NCBI GenBank assembly: GCA_001797465.1
Contig: MGPQ01000005.1
Coordinates: 31,032 to 95,031 of the forward strand
Origin: Deltaproteobacteria bacterium GWB2_55_19
Lineage (GTDB): Bacteria; Desulfobacterota; GWC2-55-46
Direction of reading: 5' to 3'
DNA length: 64,000 bases
A program made the translations under genes and the position numbers. The notes below the pieces were generated by a model, which made no database searches, had not been told where the DNA came from, and worked only from the letters and a program-made list of their open reading frames with translations. This document shows, piece after piece, positions 18,203-25,908 of this stretch (positions are counted from its first letter, which is position 1; each line of letters opens with the position of its first letter).

Positions 18203-18909
18203 AACTTGATTTTTTCGAACCTTTCCAGTAATTCGCCGGAAAGATCGACATTGTCTTCCAATAGTTTTTCTATTACCTCATCAATACAGGAGCTGATTTT
18301 TCTCAGAGCCTCTTGTTCCTGATGAAAAGCTTGCTGTATCATATAATTCGACACCTGATTCTCCGAAATCAGGCCTCGGTTCTCTTTTTGCAGTTTTCCC
18401 TCTTTTGCCAGTCGTCTTATATGTCGAGAGCTCATTCCGAGTTTTCTGGCGGCTTCATCGGTGCGAAACGTCTTCCTTTCGTAAAGCTCGTCCCTTACGA
18501 GTCCAAGAAAATCGACCACGTAATCCTTGACTGAAAGGGTTTCTATAGCTGGTATGCCGCCCTCAAGTTTCACTTTAAGATACCCCTCCATCCTTTCAGC
18601 TACGCCGAGCTCACCGCAACTTCTTATTGACTGCATCATCGCTATGTATGTTTTTGGATCGGAATCCTTTGAGACTTCTTCAAAAGATTTTCTCCACTTC
18701 TTGTATGCCGTTTTTTTTGAATACCCGGCTTTTCTGATCAACCTGACATACTCGCGGCGAGAGAGAATATCATTAAGATGGAGATAATCTATCTCCTGTT
18801 GCGACAGCCCATACCTCAAAACATCTTGATATGTGACTTTCTTGCAGAGCAATTTATCGAGTAGTTCTTTTCTGAATTGAGCGCTTTGCACCACAGTAGC
18901 GGTACTCAT
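18169..18909 (-). CDS. Helix-turn-helix protein of unknown function
   Basis: This 246-residue protein has two putative DNA-binding segments: AGYSKKTAYKKWRKS around residue 62, and TDEAARKLGMSSRHIRRLAKEG around residue 150, which looks like a classical HTH. The C-terminal part is helical. It is not assigned to a named family. It lies between the sigma-like gene (50 bp upstream) and the ParB-like gene, whose repeats overlap its last codons, so the three are probably one regulatory operon. Confidence 0.6.
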   Translation of the reverse strand: MSTATVVQSAQFRKELLDKLLCKKVTYQDVLRYGLSQQEIDYLHLNDILSRREYVRLIRKAGYSKKTAYKKWRKSFEEVSKDSDPKTYIAMMQSIRSCGELGVAERMEGYLKVKLEGGIPAIETLSVKDYVVDFLGLVRDELYERKTFRTDEAARKLGMSSRHIRRLAKEGKLQKENRGLISENQVSNYMIQQAFHQEQEALRKISSCIDEVIEKLLEDNVDLSGELLERFEKIKFLASPGYQKRT

Positions 18910-18959
18910 TAACTTTCACCTCGCTATGTGCCGTGGCTCCTTACTGAGGAATTGGTATT

Positions 18960-19436
18960 TCACTCCTCCTCCTTGGCCATATCTTCGAGCCAGTCACCAT
19001 TTTTGTCAGCGTCTTTTTTCGCCATATCCACAAACGCGCGCTTGCTGCGAACCGTATGGGCCGATGGCAGATCCTTCTTACGCCTGGCGTACTCACTGCC
19101 GTGCAACGATTTCACGTGCTTCCCATCCGCGTCGTATACGTCATAGATTACACGGTCGGTATCAACGGCGAGCTGGAAATGCTTCTGGAGATACCAGTAT
19201 GCGTAAGTCTCCAACTTCATTTGACTGCTTTTGCCTTTCCTGTACTTCGCAACGGCGGACATCAAAGCGATGAACGCCTGCTGCTTCAGATCATCGAGGC
19301 TCGTATCGTCGAACCTCATTATCCGGCGCGCAAGCTTGTTAATGGCCGGCTCCATCCTCTCATACAGGGTCTGCACGTCTCGCCATGAATCCTTCTCTTC
19401 CATTGCCTTTTCCCGTCGTTTCTTCTTTACATGCAT
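18960..19436 (-). CDS. Sigma-70 region 2-like protein
   Basis: This is a 158-residue protein. The segment LDDLKQQAFIALMSAVAKYR followed by KLETYAYWYLQKHF (about residues 45-90) resembles the core-RNA-polymerase and -10 binding region 2 of sigma-70 factors. The tail RVIYDVYDADG onward is charged, and no region 4 helix-turn-helix is seen, so it is not a complete sigma factor by sequence. ATG 19436 has GGAGGG just upstream and is preferred over 19466. It is the first gene of a leftward run and diverges from the NusA-like gene, suggesting element-specific transcription control. Confidence 0.55.
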   Translation of the reverse strand: MHVKKKRREKAMEEKDSWRDVQTLYERMEPAINKLARRIMRFDDTSLDDLKQQAFIALMSAVAKYRKGKSSQMKLETYAYWYLQKHFQLAVDTDRVIYDVYDADGKHVKSLHGSEYARRKKDLPSAHTVRSKRAFVDMAKKDADKNGDWLEDMAKEEE

Positions 19437-19590
19437 TTTGCCCTCCTTTTTTTGTATTACCTCCAAAAACGTAATTACCCTCTCACTACCTCTCTTCGAT
19501 GTTTCTTATTTAAAATTCAACTAATTATTTAAATATGTTAATAGCCTGTACTTTCGTACGGGTCTAATTTCAAGATGATGAAAAACAAAA

Positions 19591-19617
19591 AAGCCGCCAA
19601 GGAAAACCTCGCGGCTT
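19591..19617 (-). terminator. Hairpin with minus-strand T run in the divergent region
   Basis: AAGCCGC and GCGGCTT form the outer stem, and AGG/CCT pair inside around AAAA. On the minus strand it is followed by TTTTTTGTTTTT. It lies in the leader side of the leftward regulatory genes, so it may attenuate them. Confidence 0.55.
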
Positions 19618-19722
19618 CGTTTGAAGACATACTCAAAAGACTCTGTTTATCAATTACGTCCGTACGCTCGTCGGCAGTCGAAGGTAATAGATAGATGGAT
19701 TCTTTACCTGGGGCTATAGAAC

Positions 19723-20352
19723 GTGCAGATAGGACACTTGGTCAATTTTTTCGTGGTCAAAGCGATGGCAGACTACGACTCGTACCTCGTATGTCTTCAG
19801 GGTGGGGAGTTGCTCGCGTTACTGCCCAGGAAATACGCGAACCGTCTCTACAAGGTAGGGGAAGCGGGGTGGGCGGCGGTCTTCGAGATCAAGGGGGCAA
19901 GAATAAACCTCTCCCAAAAATCTCCCCAGTACATCAGGAAAATCCTCGAGTACCTCACCGCTCCCCTTATTCAGGAAAAAAAGATCAGGTTCAAGAAAGT
20001 GGCCCTAGTCGCCGGTGCCCCGTTTTGCAAGGTGGCAGTAGCGGTAGACAACGAAATGTCACAGAAAGACCTAGTGGAGCTCTGTAAACCGTATCTTGCG
20101 GACCTCAAGCAATACATCGCCGAGCACGTGACCTTCGTCAAATACTCCGACGATATCGAGAAGTACGTCGTCAACGCCCTGTCGCCTGGACCGAAAAAAG
20201 CAATAAAAAAAGTAATATTCTTTCAGGAATCCAATACCGCCGCGGTCTACGTAAAGTCTTCCAGTCTCGCCATCTTCTACGGAAGGCACGGACAGAACGT
20301 AGCGGCCGCTGCAAAGCTCACGGGGATAACCATCGAAATCAAGGGAGACTAA
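19723..20352 (+). CDS. NusA-like S1-KH-KH protein
   Basis: This 209-residue protein (GTG 19723; ATG 19765 also possible) lines up with the RNA-binding half of transcription factor NusA. Residues 25-65 resemble the end of the S1 domain (GGELLALLPR, RINLSQKSPQYIRKIL). KH1 follows (KVALVAGAPFCKVAVAV, then VKYSDDIEKYVVNALSPG). KH2 closes the protein (YGRHGQNVAAAAKLTGITIEI, matching the NusA GRxGQNVxxAxxLTG motif). The NusA N-terminal RNA-polymerase-binding domain is missing, and the KH1 GxxG loop is not preserved. It is probably an RNA-binding antitermination or pausing factor of the element; the role is inference. It is flanked by two hairpins. Confidence 0.75.
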   Translation: MQIGHLVNFFVVKAMADYDSYLVCLQGGELLALLPRKYANRLYKVGEAGWAAVFEIKGARINLSQKSPQYIRKILEYLTAPLIQEKKIRFKKVALVAGAPFCKVAVAVDNEMSQKDLVELCKPYLADLKQYIAEHVTFVKYSDDIEKYVVNALSPGPKKAIKKVIFFQESNTAAVYVKSSSLAIFYGRHGQNVAAAAKLTGITIEIKGD

Positions 20353-20506
20353 AGAAGAATGAAGAACACCACAGGATGACCCCGATCACGGTAATACCAA
20401 TAAGGGTCCGGTGATTCCGGGTAATTCCTGCTCGATAAGTCCCAGCCCTATTGGCGAAGGGATATCGCCAACCGAAATATCCCATCCTCTAAAAAGAGGA
20501 AAAAAA

Positions 20507-20532
20507 GCCCTGCCTGGAGCGGCAGGCAGGGC
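20507..20532. terminator. Ten-bp hairpin between NusA-like and downstream genes
   Basis: GCCCTGCCTG and CAGGCAGGGC form a perfect stem with a GAGCGG loop. The clear T run is on the minus-strand side; the plus side has ACTAATTTT. It may act in both directions. Confidence 0.7.
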
Positions 20533-20560
20533 ACTAATTTTCAACGGAAGGGAATTTTTC

Positions 20561-20752
20561 ATGAGAAACAGCTGTAAAACCGACAAATCGCTCAAGCCGT
20601 TCAGGGTAGGCGCCTCATCTCGTACAATCTATGCAAAGGACGCGCTACACGCAATGGAGATATATCGCAAGAGACTCAAGGGCGTCAGAAAACACGGGAT
20701 CATACAGGTAGTCCCGCTACAACCCAAAAAAGAAAAGGGAGAAATATTATGA
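20561..20752 (+). CDS. Small basic protein of unknown function (63 aa)
   Basis: This 63-residue basic protein begins at ATG 20561, preceded by GGAAGGGA and a hairpin. It ends in ATGA shared with the next gene, so the two are translationally coupled. The sequence (FRVGASSRTIYAKDALHAMEIYRKRL) looks like a compact alpha/beta or helical DNA- or RNA-binding protein, but no family is recognised. Confidence 0.6.
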   Translation: MRNSCKTDKSLKPFRVGASSRTIYAKDALHAMEIYRKRLKGVRKHGIIQVVPLQPKKEKGEIL

Positions 20753-21528
20753 CCGAAGAAAAAAGAAGATGGAAAGAAAAGACACCGGCAGAGATAGAGA
20801 TACTCAAGGCGAAGGCGCAGAAACGGCGCGAAAAAAACCTCCGAATAATAACCGAACATATAGATTCGGTGTGTATTATTCCGGCTGATAAACCGGCATC
20901 GGCGAGGTACGCACTCGTTGATATGATTTTAAACGCCGACAAGATGGTCTCTTTACTCAAAAGACAGGTCGGCTTCAATCTATCGTTTGATATAGCCAGG
21001 AATCTCCTTGAAAACCTCAATGACTTCATTGATCATCTCTGGGCTAATGTCATCAAAACCTCGCCCCATCTCTATTCCTTCAACAAAAGACATTGGCGCG
21101 AGCTCAACGACACAATAGACATAAAGCTGAAACTCGTGGAGGGTAGGAATTTCGTCAATGTTATTGACCCACGAAGCGAGGAAATAGGGCAGATTGCCAT
21201 CGCCGTAAAAATCCTGGAAAATCACATACTCTACGTCCGGACAACAGGGTCGTTCGATAAGATGGAAGAGACCATCAACATCTATCGGAACACTATTGAG
21301 GAATTCGACTCCTTTCTGATCGGCCTCGCGAAGACGATAAAATTCGATTACAGGTCTTCCCTCAAAAAACACGAATTCGGAGAGGATGGGCAGAAAACGG
21401 ACAGAACAGCCTGGCCTCTCCTCTCCGAGGAAACAACGGAAGCAACAAACTCCGTGGAACAAGCGGAAAAAGAGGAAAAGGCCGACCCGAAGAAAAGGCG
21501 GAAAATGGTGTTACCGGGCTCGACATAG
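20749..21528 (+). CDS. Hypothetical protein (259 aa)
   Basis: This 259-residue protein is mostly helical and hydrophilic, with a basic N-terminus (KRRWKEKTPAEIEILKAKAQKRREKN) and a charged, probably disordered C-terminal tail from about residue 215. No signal peptide, membrane segment or catalytic motif is seen. It overlaps the 63-aa gene by four bases and is followed by a strong terminator, closing a short rightward operon that may start at the NusA-like gene. The family is not recognised. Confidence 0.7.
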   Translation: MTEEKRRWKEKTPAEIEILKAKAQKRREKNLRIITEHIDSVCIIPADKPASARYALVDMILNADKMVSLLKRQVGFNLSFDIARNLLENLNDFIDHLWANVIKTSPHLYSFNKRHWRELNDTIDIKLKLVEGRNFVNVIDPRSEEIGQIAIAVKILENHILYVRTTGSFDKMEETINIYRNTIEEFDSFLIGLAKTIKFDYRSSLKKHEFGEDGQKTDRTAWPLLSEETTEATNSVEQAEKEEKADPKKRRKMVLPGST

Positions 21529-21556
21529 AATATAACCGGCAACCTTTGAATCTAAA

Positions 21557-21590
21557 AAACCCCGATTACGCTAACAGGTAATCGGGGTTT
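21557..21590 (+). terminator. Intrinsic terminator
   Basis: Thirteen-base arms (21557-21569 and 21578-21590) around an eight-base loop end in TTT. It lies 29 bases past the stop of the 259-aa gene. Confidence 0.85.
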
Positions 21591-22028
21591 CTATTTCGGC
21601 ACCCTAAGCAGGTGACGACCCACAACGCCTCAACATCTGCAGCCACTCTTCCGATTCGTTCTGCCACCAGTTCTGACAAAAAACTGCAACTCTCATAGTT
21701 TTAACATGCTGAAATATCCTTAACAAAATCAGTGGCTTTTTGTTGTGTGCAGGTCGTTTTTTTAGAAAGCCTTACGGCTATCGATGGCTGAGTAACGGTG
21801 CCATGCCCACCTCACATGCCTGTAGAACGCAGCTTGGCATCAGGAAGTCCGGTTACGCCGTAGGACAAATAGTGCCCCTTTAAAACTGCGTTCAGGTACC
21901 GCGATGCCATTCCGATGGCTGATTTCCTTTCTCCTTGCACCAGCTCGTGACCAAGCTCAACGCCTTGCTATGTCGGCTAAATTCAATGGTTGCACCATAG
22001 CCTTTCAGGCCCCTGGAATTTTTGCAGT
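21591..22028. other. Gene-free stretch before the ubiquitin-like operon
   Basis: No convincing gene is found in these 438 bases. A short leftward frame near 21895-22020 reads YGATIEFSRHSKALS and then stops. It may be a degraded gene end and is not assigned. Confidence 0.4.
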
Positions 22029-22385
22029 TTAAATTTTGTCGTTCTCAGCATAGCACCAGAATACGTTTCCTTGTTGTAGCCAAAAATGACTCTTGCATCC
22101 GACTTTGCGCCACACTGAAGGATAAAGACTTACCGCGCCGTCATCATGCTCCGTAATGGTCCATCGCGGGCGCTGGTTGTGCATTAATCCCATTTGAAGG
22201 ACTTCCCCGCACCCGCAAGGGCAAATCATCGCAGCATACCATAGATGATCATTTTCCCCCGCGACATAAATCGTCCGTGGATGTAATTGCTCAGGCAAAT
22301 TCTCTACCTTTATTGCTGTATAGAAAGCTGGTTTGCAGCAAAACCAATTCCAGATTTTATTTAAAACGTCCACTATCCACTTCAT
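22029..22385 (-). CDS. DUF6527-like protein of the ubiquitin-like operon
   Basis: This 118-residue protein resembles the DUF6527 family, known from memory as a neighbour of prokaryotic ubiquitin-like systems. Recognisable parts are the central CPCGCGEVLQ metal-type cluster, PRWTI and SLYPSVWRKVGCKSHFWL. The Cys/His pattern (CPCGC, GCKSH) suggests zinc binding. Its ATG overlaps the stop of the E1-JAB gene (ATGA), so the two are co-translated. It may be a substrate or an adaptor; no function is established. Confidence 0.7.
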   Translation of the reverse strand: MKWIVDVLNKIWNWFCCKPAFYTAIKVENLPEQLHPRTIYVAGENDHLWYAAMICPCGCGEVLQMGLMHNQRPRWTITEHDDGAVSLYPSVWRKVGCKSHFWLQQGNVFWCYAENDKI

Positions 22386-23791
22386 GCTACTGATTCCTTC
22401 CTTTTGTCACTCAGTGCTGGCATATCCAGGAGTGGGATCACATCCCCACGCCCTAGGTGGTTGGATAGCAAAGCACAGGGCACATCATGTGCCGCATGTT
22501 CGTAAATACCATGGCTGAGACTTATAGTATGCCGATCGTACTCAGCATTAGGGTCTAGCCGATATGGGTGAAGGCGCGCCAGCAGCTCATTGACAGCTAA
22601 TGCCGCATATACCATGTTTACAGACATCACGGCCGGTTTTTCTTCGTGAACACCCTCGATGTAGCCATCCCCCACCTGTTCTGCATATGCTACGGGATCG
22701 GTACTAAATAGTGCGGCGGCATGCGCCTGGTCGAGAGTATAAAGACCTCTGCTGAGTAGGCTGGATCCGCCAGGCTTGAGATAATGGACAGAACCACAAA
22801 CCTGTTCAACGCCACCTGCGCCGTCTGCTATTAACCTTACCCCAATATCAAAATAGGGGAGGATGTAGAACGACGATATCCTGTTTAACAGGTGGCGTCC
22901 GTCTATGCTGTCCATACATCCAAAAACTATATCACACGCGGTAACCGCCCTGACCGCATCTGGATCATATAGGTCTGTCGCGAAAGTCTCCACCTTGGTC
23001 CCAAAGCCCATTTCGCCTATGGCCCGTGCCATTACATCAACCTTGAAGGCCCTGCATTTGGCATCTTCCATTGTTGCCTGTGGAATTCGATTAAGATTCT
23101 TCTCCTCAATACGCTCTGGATCTATAAGAACTAAAGTGCCGACACAATTTCGGCTCAATAACTCAATGACGAGGCTTCCCGTTCCGGAACAGCCCACTAC
23201 ACCGATTTTTAGGCGACGAAGTAATTGATAGGTCCCATCTCCAAAAGCTTGGGCTATACGGATACCGTATTCAGGAATCGTATTGGAATCCAAATGCGAA
23301 CAACCCCAGAACTTCAGATCATCTCCGACCCATTTTATCGAGGCAAGTGGCCGGAATTGGCCTTCCTGATTTATGGTCCTCCCTATCAATTTGCCATCAG
23401 GCAACATAATTAAGCTTGCATGAGGGCTATTATCACCTAACCAAATGCCGAGATAAGAGAAAAACTCACGGTCCGATTTATCGTCAGTACGTGAAAAAGA
23501 GGGATAACCATTCGGGTGACTATGAATTTTCATCACTGCCATACCGGTTCTTTCTGCTCGGGACAGCAATTCCGGCATTTGGCTAGTCGACCAATTAACG
23601 CACTCAGGCGTACGCACTCCACAAGAATGGTAAGGTATGGTAACGATTTCCCTCACGAGCAGGCCTTGCTCTCCTTTTCCATGCCGGCGACCGCATAAGG
23701 CGAAAGCAACGGCTTCCTTCCCATCACCGGGAAAAAGATGCGCCGTAAGCTGATCGTGCTGCTTATCTGTTAGCGACAGAGTGACATTCAT
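22382..23791 (-). CDS. JAB protease fused to E1-like (ThiF) adenylyltransferase
   Basis: This 469-residue fusion has an N-terminal JAB/JAMM isopeptidase domain with the zinc motif HSHPNGYPSFSRTDD from residue 90 and an upstream glutamate (residue 27). The E1-like domain begins near residue 195 with the GCSGTGS nucleotide loop at 200-206, then LVLIDPERIEEKNLNR and GCMDSIDGRHLLNR. The loop that carries the catalytic cysteine in ThiF/MoeB/E1 reads LKPGGSSLLSRG here, without cysteine; CGSV a few residues earlier is the nearest one. ATG 23791 follows the Ubl-E2 stop closely. It is predicted to activate, and to cleave, a ubiquitin-like tag. Confidence 0.88.
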   Translation of the reverse strand: MNVTLSLTDKQHDQLTAHLFPGDGKEAVAFALCGRRHGKGEQGLLVREIVTIPYHSCGVRTPECVNWSTSQMPELLSRAERTGMAVMKIHSHPNGYPSFSRTDDKSDREFFSYLGIWLGDNSPHASLIMLPDGKLIGRTINQEGQFRPLASIKWVGDDLKFWGCSHLDSNTIPEYGIRIAQAFGDGTYQLLRRLKIGVVGCSGTGSLVIELLSRNCVGTLVLIDPERIEEKNLNRIPQATMEDAKCRAFKVDVMARAIGEMGFGTKVETFATDLYDPDAVRAVTACDIVFGCMDSIDGRHLLNRISSFYILPYFDIGVRLIADGAGGVEQVCGSVHYLKPGGSSLLSRGLYTLDQAHAAALFSTDPVAYAEQVGDGYIEGVHEEKPAVMSVNMVYAALAVNELLARLHPYRLDPNAEYDRHTISLSHGIYEHAAHDVPCALLSNHLGRGDVIPLLDMPALSDKRKESVA

Positions 23792-23793
23792 GA

Positions 23794-24507
23794 CTAAACC
23801 TTTCCCAGTTCTTGTTTTAACCATTCAGACACTAGGATCATGTGAGTTTCGAGGCTATCGATACCTGGTCGCCATGGGTTCTGTGGAGTTCTATGCCTGG
23901 ACCAGCGCTGCCAATCCTTGCCGTCGAACCTGTCACTACATACGGCTTTGATTGCCCTACCATCCGATCTGACCAAGGCAGGGAAGAAATATACCATGTC
24001 AATTTGGGTATCGGGGTAAGTACGCTCGATCCTGACGTTCAAGTCCGCATACGTTGGTTCATAGCTATTGGGGAGTTTGTGACCGTAAATCACTACCCGC
24101 TGCACAGTACCTTCGTTAACTGCCTCCCAGGGAAGGCCAAGGCGTTCAAGAAAATTCAAGTCCTCTTCAGGCAACTCGAAATCCCGCCTAAGCTCCTGCT
24201 TTTGTTGTGCAGGTTCAGCGCCTTCCGTCTGGTCGAGCGGCAAAGTCATAAATCTTTCAACACCAGGGGTGCGGAAATCTGCAACCTGATCAAGCCCAAC
24301 TATTCTGGTCTCTCCGCCCTTAAGCTTCTGATAGAGCGAAAAACGATCCGGGGGCTGCTTTCCGGCCAAAATCAAAAGTTGCCTACCAGTCATCTCGGGC
24401 ACGGTCACATCATATTTCTTATTGTCGATACGTATACGATACTGTTCTGCGTGAAGAATTTCCTTGCCCTCTTTGGCATATTCCTCAATGTCGATAATCT
24501 TTTCCAT
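23794..24507 (-). CDS. Ubiquitin-like domain fused to E2-like conjugating domain
   Basis: This is a 237-residue protein. Residues about 18-88 match the prokaryotic multiubiquitin (Ubl) domain (YRIRIDNKKYDVTVPEMTGR, LDQTEG at the end). Residues about 105-232 match the prokaryotic E2 family E (LGLPWEAVNEG, PNSYEPTYADLNVRI, FDGKDWQRWSRHRT, NPWRPGIDSLETH). A cysteine in AVCSDRFDG is a candidate acceptor. There is one Ubl rather than several, and it is not at the C-terminus, so cleavage after TEG by the neighbouring JAB domain may be needed to free it. The stop is two bases from the E1-JAB start. Confidence 0.82.
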   Translation of the reverse strand: MEKIIDIEEYAKEGKEILHAEQYRIRIDNKKYDVTVPEMTGRQLLILAGKQPPDRFSLYQKLKGGETRIVGLDQVADFRTPGVERFMTLPLDQTEGAEPAQQKQELRRDFELPEEDLNFLERLGLPWEAVNEGTVQRVVIYGHKLPNSYEPTYADLNVRIERTYPDTQIDMVYFFPALVRSDGRAIKAVCSDRFDGKDWQRWSRHRTPQNPWRPGIDSLETHMILVSEWLKQELGKV

Positions 24508-24554
24508 TTTTCTTCTCCCTTATGGTTTTGAATTTAAGTTGCTATTTTGGGCGC

Positions 24555-24728
24555 TTAGTCTTCCTTGCGAACGCCCTTGAAAGGCTTGTTGTCGACTTTC
24601 TGATCCATAAACTTTCCAGTTTCGGCGTCACGCTTGATCCAGCGATCAACAACTGGATTGTAGACTTGGCTACGGTCTTTCACTGCACCTTGCCGATGTC
24701 CGTCACCATTAGGCGGATTCTTAGCCAT
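24555..24728 (-). CDS. 57-aa conserved small protein heading the Ubl operon
   Basis: This small ORF begins at ATG 24728 behind an ideal AGGAGGTGATAT. The sequence starts MAKNPPNGDGHRQGAV, has a central NPVVDRWIKRDAETGKFMD and ends PFKGVRKED. This layout recalls a family of short conserved proteins beginning NPPNGDGHR, seen in many genomes. It is basic and probably unstructured in part. It could be a modification target or an accessory factor; that is inference from the operon position. Confidence 0.75.
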   Translation of the reverse strand: MAKNPPNGDGHRQGAVKDRSQVYNPVVDRWIKRDAETGKFMDQKVDNKPFKGVRKED

Positions 24729-24777
24729 ATATCACCTCCTTTTTCAATATTGTTCAAATCAACTTCTAACTTGTTTC

Positions 24778-24793
24778 CTAAACATTAAACATT
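24778..24793. promoter_or_regulatory. Operator-like repeat upstream of the Ubl operon
   Basis: CTAAACATTAAACATT is a doubled TAAACATT 50 bases before the 57-aa gene. A one-base variant sits at the XRE promoter (25893-25908), suggesting the same regulator binds both. Confidence 0.5.
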
Positions 24794-24813
24794 AAAAGCA
24801 AAAAAAAGGATGC

Positions 24814-25503
24814 TCAATAAAGCGAACCTTGTTGAACTTTAGAATCGATGACAAGATCCAGATCAACCAAACGATAGCACATCGACTCAATTGAGACGTT
24901 AGAAAATCCAAATTGGATTATTTGCCTGGCAACGGTTCGCAAATTATAATTCTCTGCAACATTAAGCCTGTTCTTTTCCAAATCTTTAATCGGAAACAGT
25001 CCATGCTCTTGAATAGTCGATATAGAGGCTCGCACCATAGAACTCGGCATCAGAAGCATGGCCGCAAACTGGTCCGCCTGCCATTCAGCCGGATCCTTTT
25101 TTTTACCAGATCGACATACTACAGCAGGTGTTGGCCGCATGTGCTCTTCATAAGCAAACAAAGGAAGAGTTACCTTATCCATCTCGTATATCGGTCGATG
25201 CATCCACCAATGTCCAATCTCATGGGCCATCGTAAAAGAAAGCCGCCCTTCTTTTTGTTCCAAAGAGGAGTCAATCCGTATAACCTTGTCTTCAAACCAG
25301 GTGGCCCCTAAAACATCTGGCATAGAAAGAAGTTCTTTGAGGTCAAAAAGTTGAAGATCTATTTTCAAATAACCTTCTACTATATCGTCAATATCGATTG
25401 GAGGTACGAGCCTTACACCCTTCCAAGACTCATACTTGTGCAAAAGGTCTAAAGCCATACCTTCAATCTCTAATTTTTTCCAAAAAGGGACTTTTAAACT
25501 CAT
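24814..25503 (-). CDS. ImmA/IrrE family metallopeptidase
   Basis: This 229-residue protein has the zinc-protease motif HEIGHWWMHR near residue 90 (FTMAHEIGH) and the family's ADQFAAMLLMP helix downstream. Members cleave a partner XRE repressor, as ImmA does with ImmR in ICEBs1. Its ATG overlaps the stop of the XRE gene (ATGA), the typical pairing. It reads toward the Ubl operon, 85 bases away, so the pair may switch that operon. Confidence 0.88.
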   Translation of the reverse strand: MSLKVPFWKKLEIEGMALDLLHKYESWKGVRLVPPIDIDDIVEGYLKIDLQLFDLKELLSMPDVLGATWFEDKVIRIDSSLEQKEGRLSFTMAHEIGHWWMHRPIYEMDKVTLPLFAYEEHMRPTPAVVCRSGKKKDPAEWQADQFAAMLLMPSSMVRASISTIQEHGLFPIKDLEKNRLNVAENYNLRTVARQIIQFGFSNVSIESMCYRLVDLDLVIDSKVQQGSLY

Positions 25504-25844
25504 TTCTTCGACTTTCTCTCTTCAAGCATCTTTAATAATTCGGTTGCAGAAACATTATCTTCTTTAGCTCTCCTTAAAAATGCCGGCATGCTTGAGTCGG
25601 ATTTTATCAGATCAGAGACTTCTCCTGGTACTCGCCCTGCTAACCGCATTAAGTCGTCAAAGTTGTCATTGAGCACTTCTGCCAGCTTTAAAATCTTCTC
25701 TTCGCTGGGAGGACTCGTTTCGGCATTGTTCTCTATTCGTGAAAGATAAGTTGCAGAAATGCCTACCTTGTTAGCTGTTTCGCGTAATCCAAGCCCACGC
25801 AAAGATCTCATCCTTTTCAAACGGGCTCCAAGTGTTTCGCCCAT
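25500..25844 (-). CDS. XRE-family HTH repressor
   Basis: This 114-residue protein has an N-terminal Cro/C1-type HTH (LGARLKRMRSLRGLGLRETA, then VGISATYLSRIEN, residues 4-42). The C-terminal half (EVSDLIKSDSSMPAFLRRAKED) is a typical dimerisation or cleavage region. ATG 25844 has AGGAGG seven bases upstream. It is paired with the ImmA/IrrE peptidase and probably represses its own promoter. Confidence 0.88.
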   Translation of the reverse strand: MGETLGARLKRMRSLRGLGLRETANKVGISATYLSRIENNAETSPPSEEKILKLAEVLNDNFDDLMRLAGRVPGEVSDLIKSDSSMPAFLRRAKEDNVSATELLKMLEERKSKK

Positions 25845-25863
25845 AATTCCTCCTTATTTCTAT

Positions 25864-25908
25864 TTTATAGCATACTACGACGCGCCTGTCAACTAAACAC
25901 TAAACATT
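25864..25908 (-). promoter_or_regulatory. Promoter and operator of the XRE-ImmA pair
   Basis: On the minus strand TTGACA (25892-25887) and TATAAA (25869-25864) are separated by 17 bases. CTAAACACTAAACATT (plus strand, 25893-25908) abuts the -35 box and matches the repeat in front of the Ubl operon at 15 of 16 bases. Confidence 0.7.

Noticed and set aside
18960..19436. Complete sigma factor
   Set aside because: Only region 2-like sequence is visible; no region 4 helix-turn-helix.
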